DNA of 64,000 bases from JBELMB01 sp042088665 (GCA_042088665.1 JBELMB010000004.1:1-64000), one strand, 5' to 3'. Counted from the stretch's first letter, positions 43,979-57,637 are shown. Notes: generated by a model from the sequence alone, not told the origin. Numbers and translations: made by a program.

Positions 43979-45364
43979 TCAGGTCCTTTGAAACGCGGGG
44001 GAGGCCAGCACCATGCCGACACCGTCGGCGCGGCTTTCGGCGGCACTTGCAGCAAAACGCACGGCATCTGGCGCGTCCGGACCCAAGGCCGTGTCCACGA
44101 AACGCCGCGGGTCCGGCAGGGCGGACACCAAAAGCTGGGGCACCGCGATGGCCCATTGCAGCCGCGCCGCGACACCCTGCGGGGTGATCCACGCGCTGTC
44201 GGTCTCTTCCAGCCCGTCGGGGCCGTCGGGCTTTTGCCAGGTGTGTCCCATCAGCCGCATCGGCGTGTGGATGCGCTGTCGGAACTGGGCCTCGCTCAAC
44301 TCGGCGAGCGCGGCATGCGGCACCGCCAGCGCCCGACAAGCCGACGCGACAAAATCGAACGGCTGCTTGACGTTGCGCAGCTTGCGTGACCACGCGGCGG
44401 GGTGGTTCAGCAGCGCGTCATAGACCGCCATCAAATCACCGCCGGTCTCCTGCCAGCGCCCGGCGATGTGGTTCACCAGATCCGGATCCGGCGTGTCCGA
44501 GACAAAATGCACCGCCAGTTTGGCCGCCATGTGCTGCGCCGTCACCGGGTGCACGGCAAGGTCGCGCAACACCGCCTCGATGTCGCGGAAATGCGGGTTC
44601 TTCGTGCCGCCATAGGTCTTGCCCAGCACCACTTCGGCCCCCGGTTCTGCCCGCCCCTTGAGAAACTTGCGCCCGTTGTTGGAGCTGTGCGTGAGCCCGG
44701 TCAGCAGCTCCGCCAGTTCGCGCACATCGACCTGCGTATAGGGCCCGCCGACGCCCAGCGTGTGCAGCTCCAGAATTTCGCGGGCGAGGTTCTCGTTCAT
44801 GCCGCGCTTTTCGGGGTTCTTCAGCGCACTGGGCGAGTTGGGGCCAAAGGACCGGTTCTGGTCGAGGTAATCCTGCATCACCGGATGCGTCACCGCGGCG
44901 ATCAGCAGATCCTCGAATCGGCCGGTCAGATGCGGGCGCAGCGCGCTTTGCATGTAAGGCGAGGTCGCGCGGCGCAGCAGCCCCTGTTTGCCCGTCGCCG
45001 TAAAATGATCCGCCCAGAAAAACACCAGCCGCTCGCGCAGCGGAGTCCCTGTCCCGACCCGGCGCGAGATATGCGCGGCCATCCACTTCAGATGGTCCTC
45101 GCGGGCAATCCGGTTCAGCACGCGGATCGCCTTGCGCGCGGCCTGCGCCGCCTCGCTGCCGCGGTTCTTGCGCCGCACATCCGCCTCGACGTTGCGGGCG
45201 ATGATCCGCTGGCGAAAGCTGGGGTAATCCTCGATGGGAAATTGCACCGCCATGGGGTCCGCGCCCAGAAGGCCCGCCAACATGGCGGGTACATCCGTCG
45301 GGGGCGGCACATCGGGGGACAGCCCGCAGCCAAAGCGGGTTTCGGCAAGGATGGGATCGAACAT
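43979..45364 (-). CDS. DUF1800-family protein
   Basis: A 461-residue protein with the DUF1800 features RFGCGLSP, REDHLKWMAAHISRRV, RERLVFFWADHFTATG, NENLAREILELHTLGVGGPYTQVDVRELAELLTG (in parts), and FVSDTPDPDLVNHIAGRWQETGGDL. No clear signal peptide. It forms a two-gene operon with the DUF1501 gene downstream. The biochemical role is not known. Confidence 0.93.
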   Translation of the reverse strand: MFDPILAETRFGCGLSPDVPPPTDVPAMLAGLLGADPMAVQFPIEDYPSFRQRIIARNVEADVRRKNRGSEAAQAARKAIRVLNRIAREDHLKWMAAHISRRVGTGTPLRERLVFFWADHFTATGKQGLLRRATSPYMQSALRPHLTGRFEDLLIAAVTHPVMQDYLDQNRSFGPNSPSALKNPEKRGMNENLAREILELHTLGVGGPYTQVDVRELAELLTGLTHSSNNGRKFLKGRAEPGAEVVLGKTYGGTKNPHFRDIEAVLRDLAVHPVTAQHMAAKLAVHFVSDTPDPDLVNHIAGRWQETGGDLMAVYDALLNHPAAWSRKLRNVKQPFDFVASACRALAVPHAALAELSEAQFRQRIHTPMRLMGHTWQKPDGPDGLEETDSAWITPQGVAARLQWAIAVPQLLVSALPDPRRFVDTALGPDAPDAVRFAASAAESRADGVGMVLASPAFQRT

Positions 45365-45556
45365 GAACGCGCCTGTGATTTTTCCCGCATCCTACGCGAG
45401 ACGGCCGGGAATTTCACGGCTTCCGCAGGGCAGCGGCAAAAAGGCGCCGGATTGCCCGACCCATGCGCGGGGACTTGCCCCGCTGCCTGCAAAGACGCCA
45501 TGCACGGGGTCGGTGACGTCACCGCGCGCATGAAGGGTGATGCCCCCGCGCGCATG

Positions 45557-45584
45557 AAAAAAGGGCCGCCGAAGCCGCCCTTTT
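45557..45584 (-). terminator. Rho-independent terminator after aspS
   Basis: In the aspS direction, GGGCGGCTTCGGCGGCCC forms a hairpin with a UUCG tetraloop (one internal G-G mismatch) and is followed by six T. It lies 33 bases past the stop codon. Confidence 0.88.
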
Positions 45585-45616
45585 CCAATCAATGTTCCGG
45601 GCCGTCAGGCGCCTGT

Positions 45617-47473
45617 TCAGTCCTGCGGGATCACGCGCAGCGACAGCTCCATCAGCTGGTCCGAAGACGGGTCCGACGGGGCGCTCATCATCAGGTCCTC
45701 GGCGCGTTGGTTCATCGGGAACATGATGACCTCGCGGATGTTCGACGTGCCCGCCAGCAGCATCACGATCCGGTCAATGCCCGCAGCACAGCCGCCGTGC
45801 GGCGGGGCGCCAAAGTGGAACGCATTGTACAGCGCGCCAAAGCGGTTCTTGACCTCGTCCTCGCCGTAGCCCGCCAGTTCAAAGGCCTTCAGCATCACGT
45901 CCGGCTTGTGGTTCCTGATCGCGCCGGAGACCAGCTCATAGCCGTTGCAGGCCAGATCGTACTGGAAGCCCCGGACCGCCAGCGGATCGCCCATCAGCGC
46001 GTCCATCCCGCCCTGCGGCATGGAAAACGGGTTGTGCTCGAAATCGACCGCGCCGGTCTCTTCGTCCTGCTCGTAGATCGGAAAATCCACGATCCATGCA
46101 AAGGCAAAGCGGTTCTCGTCGATCAGCTTCAACTCGTGACCCAGCGTGTCGCGCGCCTTTCCGGCCACGCGCTGGAAGGCCGCAGGCTTGCCACCGAGGA
46201 AGAAGGCCGCATCGCCCACGTCCAGTCCAAGCTGCTGGCGGATCGCCTCGGTGCGCTCCGGGCCGATGTTCTTGGCCAGCGGACCGGCGGCTTCCATGCC
46301 ACCGGCAATCTCGCCGGATTTCATCTTGGCCTGTGCTTCCTTGACCTTGATGCCCAGCTCCTGTGCGACCGCATCGGCGGTCTTCTCGCGCCAAAAGATG
46401 TAGCCCATCCCCGGCAGGCCCTCTTTCTGGGCCCAGGCGTTCATCCGGTCGCAGAACTTGCGCGACCCGCCGCCCGGCGCCGGGATGGCGCGGATCTGGG
46501 TGCCGTCCTGTTCCAGCAGCTTGGCAAAGATCGCAAAACCGGAGCCCGCGAAATGCTCTGACACGACCTGCATCTCGATCGGGTTGCGCAGGTCCGGCTT
46601 GTCGGTGCCGTATTTCAGCGCCGCCTCGGCATAGGGGATCTGCGGCCAGCTTGCGGGATCGTCGACCACCTTGCCTTCGCCGAACTCTTCGAACACCCCG
46701 GCAATCACCGGCGAGACGGTGTCAAACACGTCCTGCTGCGTGACAAAGCTCATCTCGACGTCGAGCTGGTAGAAATCCGTGGGCGAGCGGTCGGCGCGCG
46801 GGTCCTCGTCGCGGAAACAGGGCGCGATCTGGAAATACTTGTCGTAGCCAGAGACCATGATCAGCTGCTTGAACTGCTGCGGCGCCTGCGGCAGCGCGTA
46901 GAACTTGCCCGGATGCAAGCGCGACGGCACAAGGAAATCGCGCGCGCCCTCGGGCGAGGAGGCGGTGATGATCGGCGTCTGGAATTCGCGGAAATCCTTC
47001 GCCCACATGCGTTTGCGGATCGAGGCCACAACGTCGGACCGCAGCGTCATGGACTTTTGCATCGCCTCGCGCCGCAGGTCCAGATAGCGGTACCGCAGGC
47101 GGGTTTCCTCGGGGTATTCCTGATCGCCAAAGACCATCAGGGGCAGCTCGTCTGCCGCGCCAAGGACTTCCAGATCGCGGACAAAGACCTCGACTTCGCC
47201 GGTGGCCAGCTTGGGGTTCACAAGGCTTTCGTCGCGCGCCTTCACGTTGCCGTCGATGCGGATGCACCACTCGGACCGGACCTTTTCCATCTCGGCAAAG
47301 ACCGGGCTGTCGGGGTCACACAGAACCTGCGTCGTGCCGTAGTGGTCGCGCAGATCGACGAAAAGCACGCCGCCATGATCTCGGATGCGGTGCACCCAGC
47401 CGGACAGGCGGACGGTGTCGCCCACATTGGCCTTGGTCAGATCGGCGCAGGTGTGGCTCCGGTAGGCGTGCAT
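45617..47473 (-). CDS. aspS: Aspartyl-tRNA synthetase
   Basis: A 618-residue class II synthetase that charges tRNA-Asp. It has an N-terminal OB anticodon-binding domain ([27 protein letters not shown], in parts), class II motifs ([36 protein letters not shown]) and the bacterial-type GAD insert between motifs 2 and 3. CGAGGAG precedes the ATG at 47473; the longer frame upstream is not supported. It is divergent from carB. Confidence 0.97.
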   Translation of the reverse strand: MHAYRSHTCADLTKANVGDTVRLSGWVHRIRDHGGVLFVDLRDHYGTTQVLCDPDSPVFAEMEKVRSEWCIRIDGNVKARDESLVNPKLATGEVEVFVRDLEVLGAADELPLMVFGDQEYPEETRLRYRYLDLRREAMQKSMTLRSDVVASIRKRMWAKDFREFQTPIITASSPEGARDFLVPSRLHPGKFYALPQAPQQFKQLIMVSGYDKYFQIAPCFRDEDPRADRSPTDFYQLDVEMSFVTQQDVFDTVSPVIAGVFEEFGEGKVVDDPASWPQIPYAEAALKYGTDKPDLRNPIEMQVVSEHFAGSGFAIFAKLLEQDGTQIRAIPAPGGGSRKFCDRMNAWAQKEGLPGMGYIFWREKTADAVAQELGIKVKEAQAKMKSGEIAGGMEAAGPLAKNIGPERTEAIRQQLGLDVGDAAFFLGGKPAAFQRVAGKARDTLGHELKLIDENRFAFAWIVDFPIYEQDEETGAVDFEHNPFSMPQGGMDALMGDPLAVRGFQYDLACNGYELVSGAIRNHKPDVMLKAFELAGYGEDEVKNRFGALYNAFHFGAPPHGGCAAGIDRIVMLLAGTSNIREVIMFPMNQRAEDLMMSAPSDPSSDQLMELSLRVIPQD

Positions 47474-47954
47474 TTTGGGCTCCTCGCATGGGGGGTAGAT
47501 CCGCGCCGATACACCGCGCCCCGGCCAGAAAGTCAAGCAAAGAGGGCAGGCGCGCGCCGCTGCTCCTGCCCGCACTGTGACGCCATGACAGGGCTGGTTT
47601 CCAAAGCCCCTGAGGATCGGGTGAGGACCGCGCAGGGCGCGCCTCTCGCCGTCACCCCTGCTTCGATGGAAAACAGCCGCTGTCGCGCCGGGCCTCGTTG
47701 CGCAGGGGCCGGATCAGCGCGCAAGGCACCGGGTCAGGCCGCGCGGCAAAATCTGCGCCGCAGGGGGCAGATAGAACGCCGCTGCCACCGGGATCATGCA
47801 ATAAGGCAGGCGCAGGGGTGACCAGGGATCGAATCCCGGGGCCAGAGCGCCACAGAGCCGCAGCCGATCCGGCCTTGAACCCGGCCTCTGGGCGCGTATA
47901 ACCCGCTCCAATTTGGGCAATGCCGCCTGCGTGCCAGAAATTCCGGGGACCCCT
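47474..47954. promoter_or_regulatory. Divergent region between aspS and carB
   Basis: This 481-base gap must hold promoters for both genes. It has several GC-rich inverted stretches. At 47826-47842 the text CAGGGATCGAATCCCGG resembles a tRNA T-arm but has no acceptor or anticodon arms around it. I see no further gene. Confidence 0.45.
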
Positions 47955-51311
<3,357 letters not shown>

Positions 51312-51320
51312 ACCGGGCCA

Positions 51321-51343
51321 GCCGGAGCGGTGATCGCTCCGGC
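51321..51343 (+). terminator. Hairpin after carB
   Basis: A perfect nine-base-pair hairpin, GCCGGAGCG (51321-51329), loop GTGAT, CGCTCCGGC (51335-51343), lies 9 bases after the carB stop. There is no clear T-run, so it may be a weak or Rho-assisted terminator. Confidence 0.6.
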
Positions 51344-51561
51344 AGAGGCATCCTCGTTGGAAACTGCCGCACAAAGACAGGCCTGCGCCGATCGCATCTG
51401 CCTGCCGTCTTGAGTTTGCGAAACCGGACGGGGCCTGGGGTGCCCCAAAATCACGCCTTTTGGGTGGGCGCAGCCGGGACGCTCTGTGCACGGCGCGGCA
51501 TCCGGCGACTTCCGCTCCTGTGCATAGGCTGATCTGGCGCTGCCCCGGTCGTCGCCAGCCA

Positions 51562-51617
51562 GTGTTTCCCAGCCTGTGTTTTCCGGCCCGTGTTTTCCGG
51601 CCCGTGTTTTTCGACCT
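51562..51617. repeat. 14-base tandem repeat, four copies
   Basis: Units begin at 51562, 51576, 51590 and 51604. The two middle copies are exactly gtgttttccggccc; the outer two differ at a few positions. Confidence 0.85.
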
Positions 51618-51704
51618 GTCCCACAGGCAGGCCCCGGCGGCGGTGTCAGCCAAACGTGCAAACGTCACTTTCCCTGACGTAGCAGGGCCCTACCTGACGC
51701 AACG

Positions 51705-52517
51705 ATGTCAGAGCCTTCGCCCCTCACCCGTCTCCTGACCCTCGCCACCGGCGTGCTGTCCCCGCCGCCCGGTCGTGGGCGCATCGTCATGGCCTTTGCC
51801 TACGGGCTGCTCTGTCACACGGTCTTTGCTGCGGCGGTTCTGGCGATGATCCTCGCGATGTTCTTTGGCATGAGCGAGAGCCTCGGCGCCGTGCCATGGC
51901 CATGGGCGGCGCTGGCCAATCTGGCGCTCGTGATGCAGTTCCCGTTGGGGCACTCGCTCTTGCTGACGGGACCGGGCGGTCGCTTGCTGGCCCGGCTTGC
52001 GCCCGCGCCGCACGGGCAGACGCTGGCCACCACCACCTACGCGATGATCGCCTCGTTGCAACTTCTGGCGCTGTTTGCGCTCTGGACGCCCAGCGGCATT
52101 GTCTGGTGGCGCGCCGAAGGGAGCGCGCTCTGGGGCATCGCGACGCTCTATGCCGCGGCATGGCTCTTGCTGATCAAGGCGAGCTATGACGCCGGGGCCG
52201 AAGTGCAATCCGGCGCGCTGGGCTGGATGTCTCTGGCCGCCAAGCGCCGCCCGGTCTTTCCCGACATGCCCACCGGCGGACTGTTCCGCCTGATCCGCCA
52301 ACCGATCTACGTGGCCTTTGCGCTGACGCTCTGGCTGGTGCCGGTCTGGACACCGGACCAATTGGGACTCGCGCTGGGCCTGACCGCCTACTGCCTGCTC
52401 GCCCCCCGTCTGAAGGAACGCCGGTTCAAGACCCGCTACGGAGACCGCTTTGAGACATACCGCGCGGCCACCCCCTATGCGCTGCCGCGTCTCGGGTTTG
52501 GCAAGGGGCGTCTGTGA
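51705..52517 (+). CDS. Membrane methyltransferase-like (ICMT/NnrU-type) protein
   Basis: A 270-residue inner-membrane protein with about five hydrophobic helices. The C-terminal part FRLIRQPIYVAFALTLWLVP and ERRFKTRYGDRFETYRAATPY matches the SAM-binding end of isoprenylcysteine carboxyl methyltransferase-like and NnrU-like proteins. The methyl acceptor is unknown. It stands alone between long gaps. Confidence 0.82.
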   Translation: MSEPSPLTRLLTLATGVLSPPPGRGRIVMAFAYGLLCHTVFAAAVLAMILAMFFGMSESLGAVPWPWAALANLALVMQFPLGHSLLLTGPGGRLLARLAPAPHGQTLATTTYAMIASLQLLALFALWTPSGIVWWRAEGSALWGIATLYAAAWLLLIKASYDAGAEVQSGALGWMSLAAKRRPVFPDMPTGGLFRLIRQPIYVAFALTLWLVPVWTPDQLGLALGLTAYCLLAPRLKERRFKTRYGDRFETYRAATPYALPRLGFGKGRL

Positions 52518-52891
52518 GCAGGCCCGCGCGCGGTCAAGGGGCTTTGAGCAGGCATTTGGCCCCCGATCCAGACCGGCCTCACGCAATCGTGAGAGCCCAT
52601 TCTCCCCCGTCCTGCAGCCCGCAAAGGCCCCGCGTCCAATCTGTACCAAAAGCGCCCCGTTTTGTACCAAACCGCGCCGGCCACGCGCCCTTGCCCACGA
52701 TCCGGCCCAGGGTGAGGCGCAGCAATATGTACCAAACGCGCGCCCTTTTGTACCGATTGATGCCTGCAAGGCAGCCGTTTTGCGCAGGCGCGACCGCGGT
52801 TAACGCCGCGTGCGCCGCGTCAACCATTGGCCTCTCCCCTTCTCGTGCAACCCCTGCTAAACCCCCGCCAAAGCGATAGGAGACCGCCCGC
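52518..52891. other. 374-base intergenic region upstream of gpmI
   Basis: This gap contains the paired TGTACC repeats listed separately. No gene is supported. The promoter of the gpmI-to-rppH cluster is probably here. Confidence 0.5.
52642..52757. repeat. Two paired TGTACC(AAA) repeats with 21-base spacing
   Basis: TGTACCAAA occurs at 52642-52650, 52663-52671 and 52728-52736, and a variant TGTACCGAT at 52749-52757. Start-to-start distances are 21, 65 and 21 bases. Each pair has GCGC/CCC and TTTTG between its members, so a larger unit is duplicated. Spacing of two helical turns is typical of protein-binding sites. Confidence 0.8.
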
Positions 52892-54397
52892 ATGAAACCC
52901 GTCATCCTTTGCATTCTCGATGGTTGGGGCCTGAGCGAAGACACCACCGCCAACGCGCCATTGCTCGCCAACACGCCGACCATCGACAGGCTGACACAGA
53001 CCTGCCCAAACGCGACCCTGATCACCCATGGGCCCGATGTGGGCCTGCCGACGGGACAGATGGGCAACTCCGAGGTGGGGCACACCAATATCGGCGCGGG
53101 CCGGGTGGTCGCCATGGATCTGGGCCAGATCGACCTTGCCGTCGAGGATGGATCCTTCTTTGAAAACAGCAGCATACTGGATTTCGCAGAGGCGGTTCAA
53201 ACCGCCGGGGGCCGCGCGCATGTCATGGGTCTGACCTCTGACGGCGGCGTGCATTCCCACTCCGTGCACCTTCTGGCGGCTTGCAAGGCGCTGACCGACA
53301 AGGGGCTTTCCGTTGCCGTGCATGTGATCACAGATGGCCGCGACGTCGCCCCGGAGTCCGCCGCCACGCAGGTCGCCGCGTTTGAGGCCGCGCTGCCGGA
53401 GGGCGCCGAAATCGTCAGCGTCTCCGGGCGCTACTACGCGATGGACCGCGACACCCGTTGGGAGCGCGTCGAACTGGCTTACCGCGCCATGGTCGACGCA
53501 GAGGGCGCCGTGTTTCCGGATGCCCTGACAGGAATAGATGCAAGCTATGTGGCTGATATAAAAGATGAATTTGTAAGACCCCTTGTGATCGAAGGCTTCG
53601 CCGGGATCCAACCGGGCGACGGCATCTTCTTCACCAATTTCCGGGCTGACCGCGCGCGCGAGATCCTCGCAGCCATCGGTGACCCCGCGTTCGACGGGTT
53701 CGCACGTGATCCGGTGCCACTGTCCGGATTGCTCGGCATGGTCGAATACTCCGACAGTCACAGCACCTATATGACCACCGCCTACCCCAAGCGCGAGATC
53801 GTCAACACCCTTGGCGCATGGGTGGCATCGCAGGGCAAGACGCAGTTCCGGCTGGCCGAGACCGAGAAATACCCCCATGTCACCTTCTTCCTGAACGGCG
53901 GCGTCGAGACGCCCGACCCGAACGAAGATCGCTTCATGCCGAAATCCCCAAAGGTGGCCACCTATGATCTGCAACCGGAGATGTCCGCGGGCGAGGTCAC
54001 GCAAAAACTCCTTGAGGCCATCGGGTCCGGCTACGATCTGATCGTGGTGAATTATGCCAATCCGGATATGGTGGGGCACACAGGGGATCTGCAGGCCGCG
54101 ATCAAGGCGTGCGAGACCGTGGATCAAGGGCTGGGTCAGGTGGTGACCAAGCTTGAAGAGACGGGAGGCGCGCTCTTGGTGATCGCCGATCACGGCAACT
54201 GCGAAACCATGGTGGACCCGGTCACCGGCGGGCCACACACGGCGCATACCACGAACCTTGTGCCGGTGATCCTGCATGGCGGACCGGCGGGTGCGGCGCT
54301 GCGCGACGGGCGGCTTGCGGATGTGGCGCCGACGCTCTTGCAACTGATGGGCCTGCCGCAACCCGATGAGATGACCGGGGAGAGCCTGATCCAGTGA
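52892..54397 (+). CDS. gpmI: 2,3-bisphosphoglycerate-independent phosphoglycerate mutase
   Basis: A 501-residue glycolytic enzyme that interconverts 3- and 2-phosphoglycerate with two Mn2+. The phospho-acceptor Ser60 lies in GPDVGLPTGQMGNSEVGHTN (in parts). Other ligands are in DGGVHSH, GRDVAPES, NFRADRAREI, NYANPDMVGHTG and ADHGNCETM. ATAGGAGA precedes the ATG. The stop overlaps the GTG start of the EnvC-like gene (GTGA). Confidence 0.97.
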   Translation: MKPVILCILDGWGLSEDTTANAPLLANTPTIDRLTQTCPNATLITHGPDVGLPTGQMGNSEVGHTNIGAGRVVAMDLGQIDLAVEDGSFFENSSILDFAEAVQTAGGRAHVMGLTSDGGVHSHSVHLLAACKALTDKGLSVAVHVITDGRDVAPESAATQVAAFEAALPEGAEIVSVSGRYYAMDRDTRWERVELAYRAMVDAEGAVFPDALTGIDASYVADIKDEFVRPLVIEGFAGIQPGDGIFFTNFRADRAREILAAIGDPAFDGFARDPVPLSGLLGMVEYSDSHSTYMTTAYPKREIVNTLGAWVASQGKTQFRLAETEKYPHVTFFLNGGVETPDPNEDRFMPKSPKVATYDLQPEMSAGEVTQKLLEAIGSGYDLIVVNYANPDMVGHTGDLQAAIKACETVDQGLGQVVTKLEETGGALLVIADHGNCETMVDPVTGGPHTAHTTNLVPVILHGGPAGAALRDGRLADVAPTLLQLMGLPQPDEMTGESLIQ

Positions 54398-55527
54398 CGC
54401 GGCGCGGGGGCATTCTGGCGATCTGCTGTGCCTTGCTTCTGAGCGGGGCTTTCTCAGGTGCCGGACAGGCGCAGGAGTCTGGCCGCGCGGCGCAGGACGC
54501 AGCCGAGGCGCTGCAGGCGGCCTCTGTCCTTCTGGACACGGCCGAAGGCGCGCAGGACCGTGTCGCGGCCCTGACCGAAACGGTGCGCGCCTACGAGGAC
54601 GGCTTGGCCGCGATGCGTGAGGGGTTGCGCCGCGCCGCCATCCGAGAGACCGAGTTGAGCCGACGTCTTGAGGCGCAAGAGGCTGAAATTGCGCAGCTTT
54701 TGGGGGTGTTGACCGCCATGGGCGGGCGCGCGTCCCCCGGGGCGCTGGTGCATCCGCAGGGTCCTTTGGGCACAGCAAGATCCGGCATGCTGGTGGCGGC
54801 GGTGACACCGGGGCTGGCCGCGCAGGCCGCAGCGTTGCAGAATGATCTGACCGAAGTCAGCGCCCTGCGGGCCCTGCAACAGAACGCCGCCTCGCGCCTG
54901 TCCGAGGGGCTGTCCGGTGTTCAGGCCGCGCGCACCGCGCTCAGTCAGGCGATCGCCGACCGGACCGATCTGCCGCGCCGCTTCACCGAGGACCCGGTGC
55001 GCACCGCGATCCTGATTTCGGCAACGGAGACGCTGCAGGGCTTTGCCTCCGGTCTCAGCCAGATCGCCGAGGACGAAAGCGGCCCGGCGCTGCCCGACAT
55101 CCGGTCTCTTGCCGGCAGTCTGCCCCTGCCGGTGCGCGGTGTGATCCTGCGCCGCGCCGGGGATCCGGACGCGGCTGGCGTCTCGCGCCCCGGGATCGTG
55201 GTCGCCACCCGGCCCGGCGCGCTGGTCACCACGCCCACGGCCGCGACCATTCGCTACAACGGGCCTTTGCTGGACTATGGCCTCGTCACGATCCTCGAAC
55301 CGCAGCAGAACGTGCTCTTTGTGCTGGCCGGGATGGAAGTCGTTTACGGCGAGATCGGCCAGGTTTTGCCACCAGGAAGCCCGGTTGGTCTGATGGGTGG
55401 GGTGGGAAATCGGTCAACTCCCGGTGAAGGGGGTGGCGCAGGTCGTACGGAAACGCTCTATATAGAGGTCAGAGAGGGCGATGCGCCCAACGATCCGCTT
55501 TTGTGGTTCGCAACCGACAAGGGATGA
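54394..55527 (+). CDS. EnvC-like murein hydrolase activator (degenerate LytM)
   Basis: A 377-residue exported protein starting with GTG. After a signal peptide (ILAICCALLLSGAFSGAGQAQ) comes a long coiled-coil region rich in Ala, Glu and Arg (about 30-230), then a LytM/M23 domain (GIVVATRPGALVTTPTAATI, LDYGLVTILEP, VYGEIGQVLPPGSPVGLMGG, TLYIEVREG). The zinc-binding His residues of active M23 enzymes are absent, as in EnvC, which activates amidases during cell division rather than cutting wall itself. It is coupled to gpmI and precedes ctpA by 3 bases. Confidence 0.88.
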   Translation: MTRRGGILAICCALLLSGAFSGAGQAQESGRAAQDAAEALQAASVLLDTAEGAQDRVAALTETVRAYEDGLAAMREGLRRAAIRETELSRRLEAQEAEIAQLLGVLTAMGGRASPGALVHPQGPLGTARSGMLVAAVTPGLAAQAAALQNDLTEVSALRALQQNAASRLSEGLSGVQAARTALSQAIADRTDLPRRFTEDPVRTAILISATETLQGFASGLSQIAEDESGPALPDIRSLAGSLPLPVRGVILRRAGDPDAAGVSRPGIVVATRPGALVTTPTAATIRYNGPLLDYGLVTILEPQQNVLFVLAGMEVVYGEIGQVLPPGSPVGLMGGVGNRSTPGEGGGAGRTETLYIEVREGDAPNDPLLWFATDKG

Positions 55528-55530
55528 TAC

Positions 55531-56865
55531 ATGCAGAAATTCGTGATGGCCGCCCTCGCGGGCACCTTGGCCTCCGTGGTCGCGACCACGCAATTCGTGG
55601 GTCCGCTTCTGGCCCAGGAAACCAACCGCCCATCCAGCGTCTACCAGCAGCTGGACCTGTTCGGCGATATTTTTGAGCGGATTCGCGCGCAGTACGTCGA
55701 AGACGTGGACGAGTCGGATCTGATCGAGGCCGCCATCAACGGGATGCTGACCTCGCTGGATCCGCATTCCAGCTATCTGCCGCCCGACGATGCGGCTGAC
55801 ATGCGCGTGCAGACGCGCGGCGAATTCGGTGGTCTCGGGATTGAGGTCACGCAAGAGGACGGCTTTGTAAAGGTCGTCTCGCCCATCGACGGGACGCCCG
55901 CGATGGAAGCCGGAATCGAAGCGGGGGATGTCATCACCCATGTCGACGGCGATTCCGTGCTGGGTCTGACACTGGACCAGGCGGTGGACCTGATGCGTGG
56001 GCCTGTCGGCTCCGAGATCATGATCACCGTGGTGCGCGAAGGCGAGGACGAACCATTTGACGTCTCGATCATCCGTGACGTGATCCAGCTGACGGCGGCA
56101 CGGTCGCGCCTGCAGGGCGACACCGTGGTGCTGCGCGTGACAACGTTCAACGATCAGACCTATCCGCAGATGTCCGAAGGTCTCGCCAAGGAGATCGAGA
56201 ACGCCGGTGGCATGGACAGTGTCAACGGCGTGGTCCTGGATCTGCGCAACAACCCCGGCGGGCTGCTGACGCAGGCGATCCGTGTGGCGGATGCCTTCCT
56301 TGAGAAGGGCGAGATCGTCTCGACCCGTGGCCGTGACCCGGCGGACGGAGATCGCTACAACGCAAAGCCGGGTGACCTTGCCGACGGCAAGCCGCTGGTG
56401 GTGCTGATCAACGGTGGCTCTGCCTCCGCATCCGAGATTGTCGCGGGCGCGCTGCAGGACCATCGTCGCGCCATCGTGGTGGGCACCAAGAGCTTTGGCA
56501 AAGGCTCTGTCCAGACGGTGATGCCGCTGCGCGGGGACGGTGCCATGCGCCTGACCACGGCGCGGTATTACACGCCGTCGGGACGTTCGATCCAGTCGCT
56601 TGGGGTGTCTCCCGACATCGTGGTGGAACAGCCGCGCCGCCGCCCTGACGCGGAAGAGGAAGAAGAGACGAACCGCTTCTCCCGCTCCGAGGCAGACCTG
56701 CGTGGCAGCCTCGACAACGACAGCCTGACGCCCGAAGAGATCGAACAGATCGAAGCGGACCGCGAAAAGGCCGAGGCCGCCGCGGCGCTGCGCGAAGAGG
56801 ATTATCAGCTGGCCTATGCCATCGACATCCTCAAGGGCCTGTCCGCGCTCGGTCCTCAGGACTGA
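55531..56865 (+). CDS. ctpA: S41-family C-terminal processing protease CtpA
   Basis: A 444-residue exported protease. A signal-anchor-like N-terminus is followed by the SLDPHSSYLPPDDAADM motif, a PDZ domain (GGLGIEVTQEDGFVKVVSP, PAMEAGIEAGDVITHVDG) and the S41 catalytic core with Ser299 in GGSASASEIV and Lys324 in GTKSFGKGSVQ. The C-terminal tail is acidic. In this order after an EnvC-like gene it probably processes envelope proteins. Confidence 0.96.
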   Translation: MQKFVMAALAGTLASVVATTQFVGPLLAQETNRPSSVYQQLDLFGDIFERIRAQYVEDVDESDLIEAAINGMLTSLDPHSSYLPPDDAADMRVQTRGEFGGLGIEVTQEDGFVKVVSPIDGTPAMEAGIEAGDVITHVDGDSVLGLTLDQAVDLMRGPVGSEIMITVVREGEDEPFDVSIIRDVIQLTAARSRLQGDTVVLRVTTFNDQTYPQMSEGLAKEIENAGGMDSVNGVVLDLRNNPGGLLTQAIRVADAFLEKGEIVSTRGRDPADGDRYNAKPGDLADGKPLVVLINGGSASASEIVAGALQDHRRAIVVGTKSFGKGSVQTVMPLRGDGAMRLTTARYYTPSGRSIQSLGVSPDIVVEQPRRRPDAEEEEETNRFSRSEADLRGSLDNDSLTPEEIEQIEADREKAEAAAALREEDYQLAYAIDILKGLSALGPQD

Positions 56866-56881
56866 GGTCGGGGGCGCCGCG

Positions 56882-57637
56882 TTGTTCAACGTTGCGCCCA
56901 CACTCGGCGATCTACCGGATCCGGCGGCCTGGGGGCTGCCGGATCTTGCGTTTGAGCCGATGCCCGGCGGGCACCGCAACCGGGTCTTGCGCGGCATTGG
57001 TGTCGGCGCGGGCTTCGTGTTCAAGACCACCACGCGGACGCCGCAGGCCCTTGCCTGGCTGGCGGCGGTCAAGCGACCGGCCCTTGAGGCCGGGTTCGTT
57101 GTCGCGCTGCCACAGCCGACACGCTCGGGCGCGGTGGCAGCGGCGGGCTGGACGATGGAGCCCTGGATCGAGGGAGCGCCCCTTGATGCCGGCGATCTGC
57201 CGCGCCTTGGCACCGCCATGGCGGATCTTCACCGGCGCACGCAGGGCATCGCCCAGCGGCCGGGTTTTGCCGCAGCGCGGGATCTGTTGCAGCAGACCCG
57301 TGGCGGCGACATCGACCTTGGCCAGATGCCAGAGCCGCTGGTGGCCATGTGCCGCGCCGCCTGGACTGTCTTGCCCGACGATCCCTTGACGCTGGTGCAT
57401 GGCGACCTGAACCCGGGCAACATCCTGTTGACGCCTTCGGGGCACTTCGCCCTTCTGGACTGGGACGAGGCCCGTGCCGATCTGCCACTCTTTGACCGTA
57501 TGGCGCTGGGAGAGACCGGCGACACGGTGGCGCGCACCGCCGCCCTTGCCTATGAAATTGCTTGCTGTTGGGGTACAGAACCTGCACGCGCGCATCGGTT
57601 GGCGCGTGATCTGTCCAATGCTTTGGGACCGGCCTGA
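56882..57637 (+). CDS. Phosphotransferase (aminoglycoside/choline kinase-like)
   Basis: About 251 residues with a small-molecule kinase fold. The catalytic loop [13 protein letters not shown] and the metal-binding [13 protein letters not shown] are clear; the N-lobe is short ([21 protein letters not shown]). The substrate is unknown. The start is uncertain: I chose TTG at 56882, just after the ctpA stop, because the only upstream in-frame ATG (56816) lies well inside ctpA. An internal ATG is also possible. Confidence 0.78.
   Translation: MFNVAPTLGDLPDPAAWGLPDLAFEPMPGGHRNRVLRGIGVGAGFVFKTTTRTPQALAWLAAVKRPALEAGFVVALPQPTRSGAVAAAGWTMEPWIEGAPLDAGDLPRLGTAMADLHRRTQGIAQRPGFAAARDLLQQTRGGDIDLGQMPEPLVAMCRAAWTVLPDDPLTLVHGDLNPGNILLTPSGHFALLDWDEARADLPLFDRMALGETGDTVARTAALAYEIACCWGTEPARAHRLARDLSNALGPA

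Larger units (their letters stand above)
51312..51704. other. 393-base intergenic region after carB
   Basis: Apart from a hairpin just after carB and a 14-base tandem repeat, listed separately, I see no gene here. The frames that cross it are low-quality. Confidence 0.5.

Noticed and set aside
44402..46561. Plus-strand frame of 719 residues across DUF1800 and aspS
   Set aside because: It spans two real opposite-strand genes and the terminator between them; no motif.
47826..47842. tRNA T-arm-like sequence near carB
   Set aside because: The expected loop order fails on both strands and no anticodon or acceptor stems are found around it.
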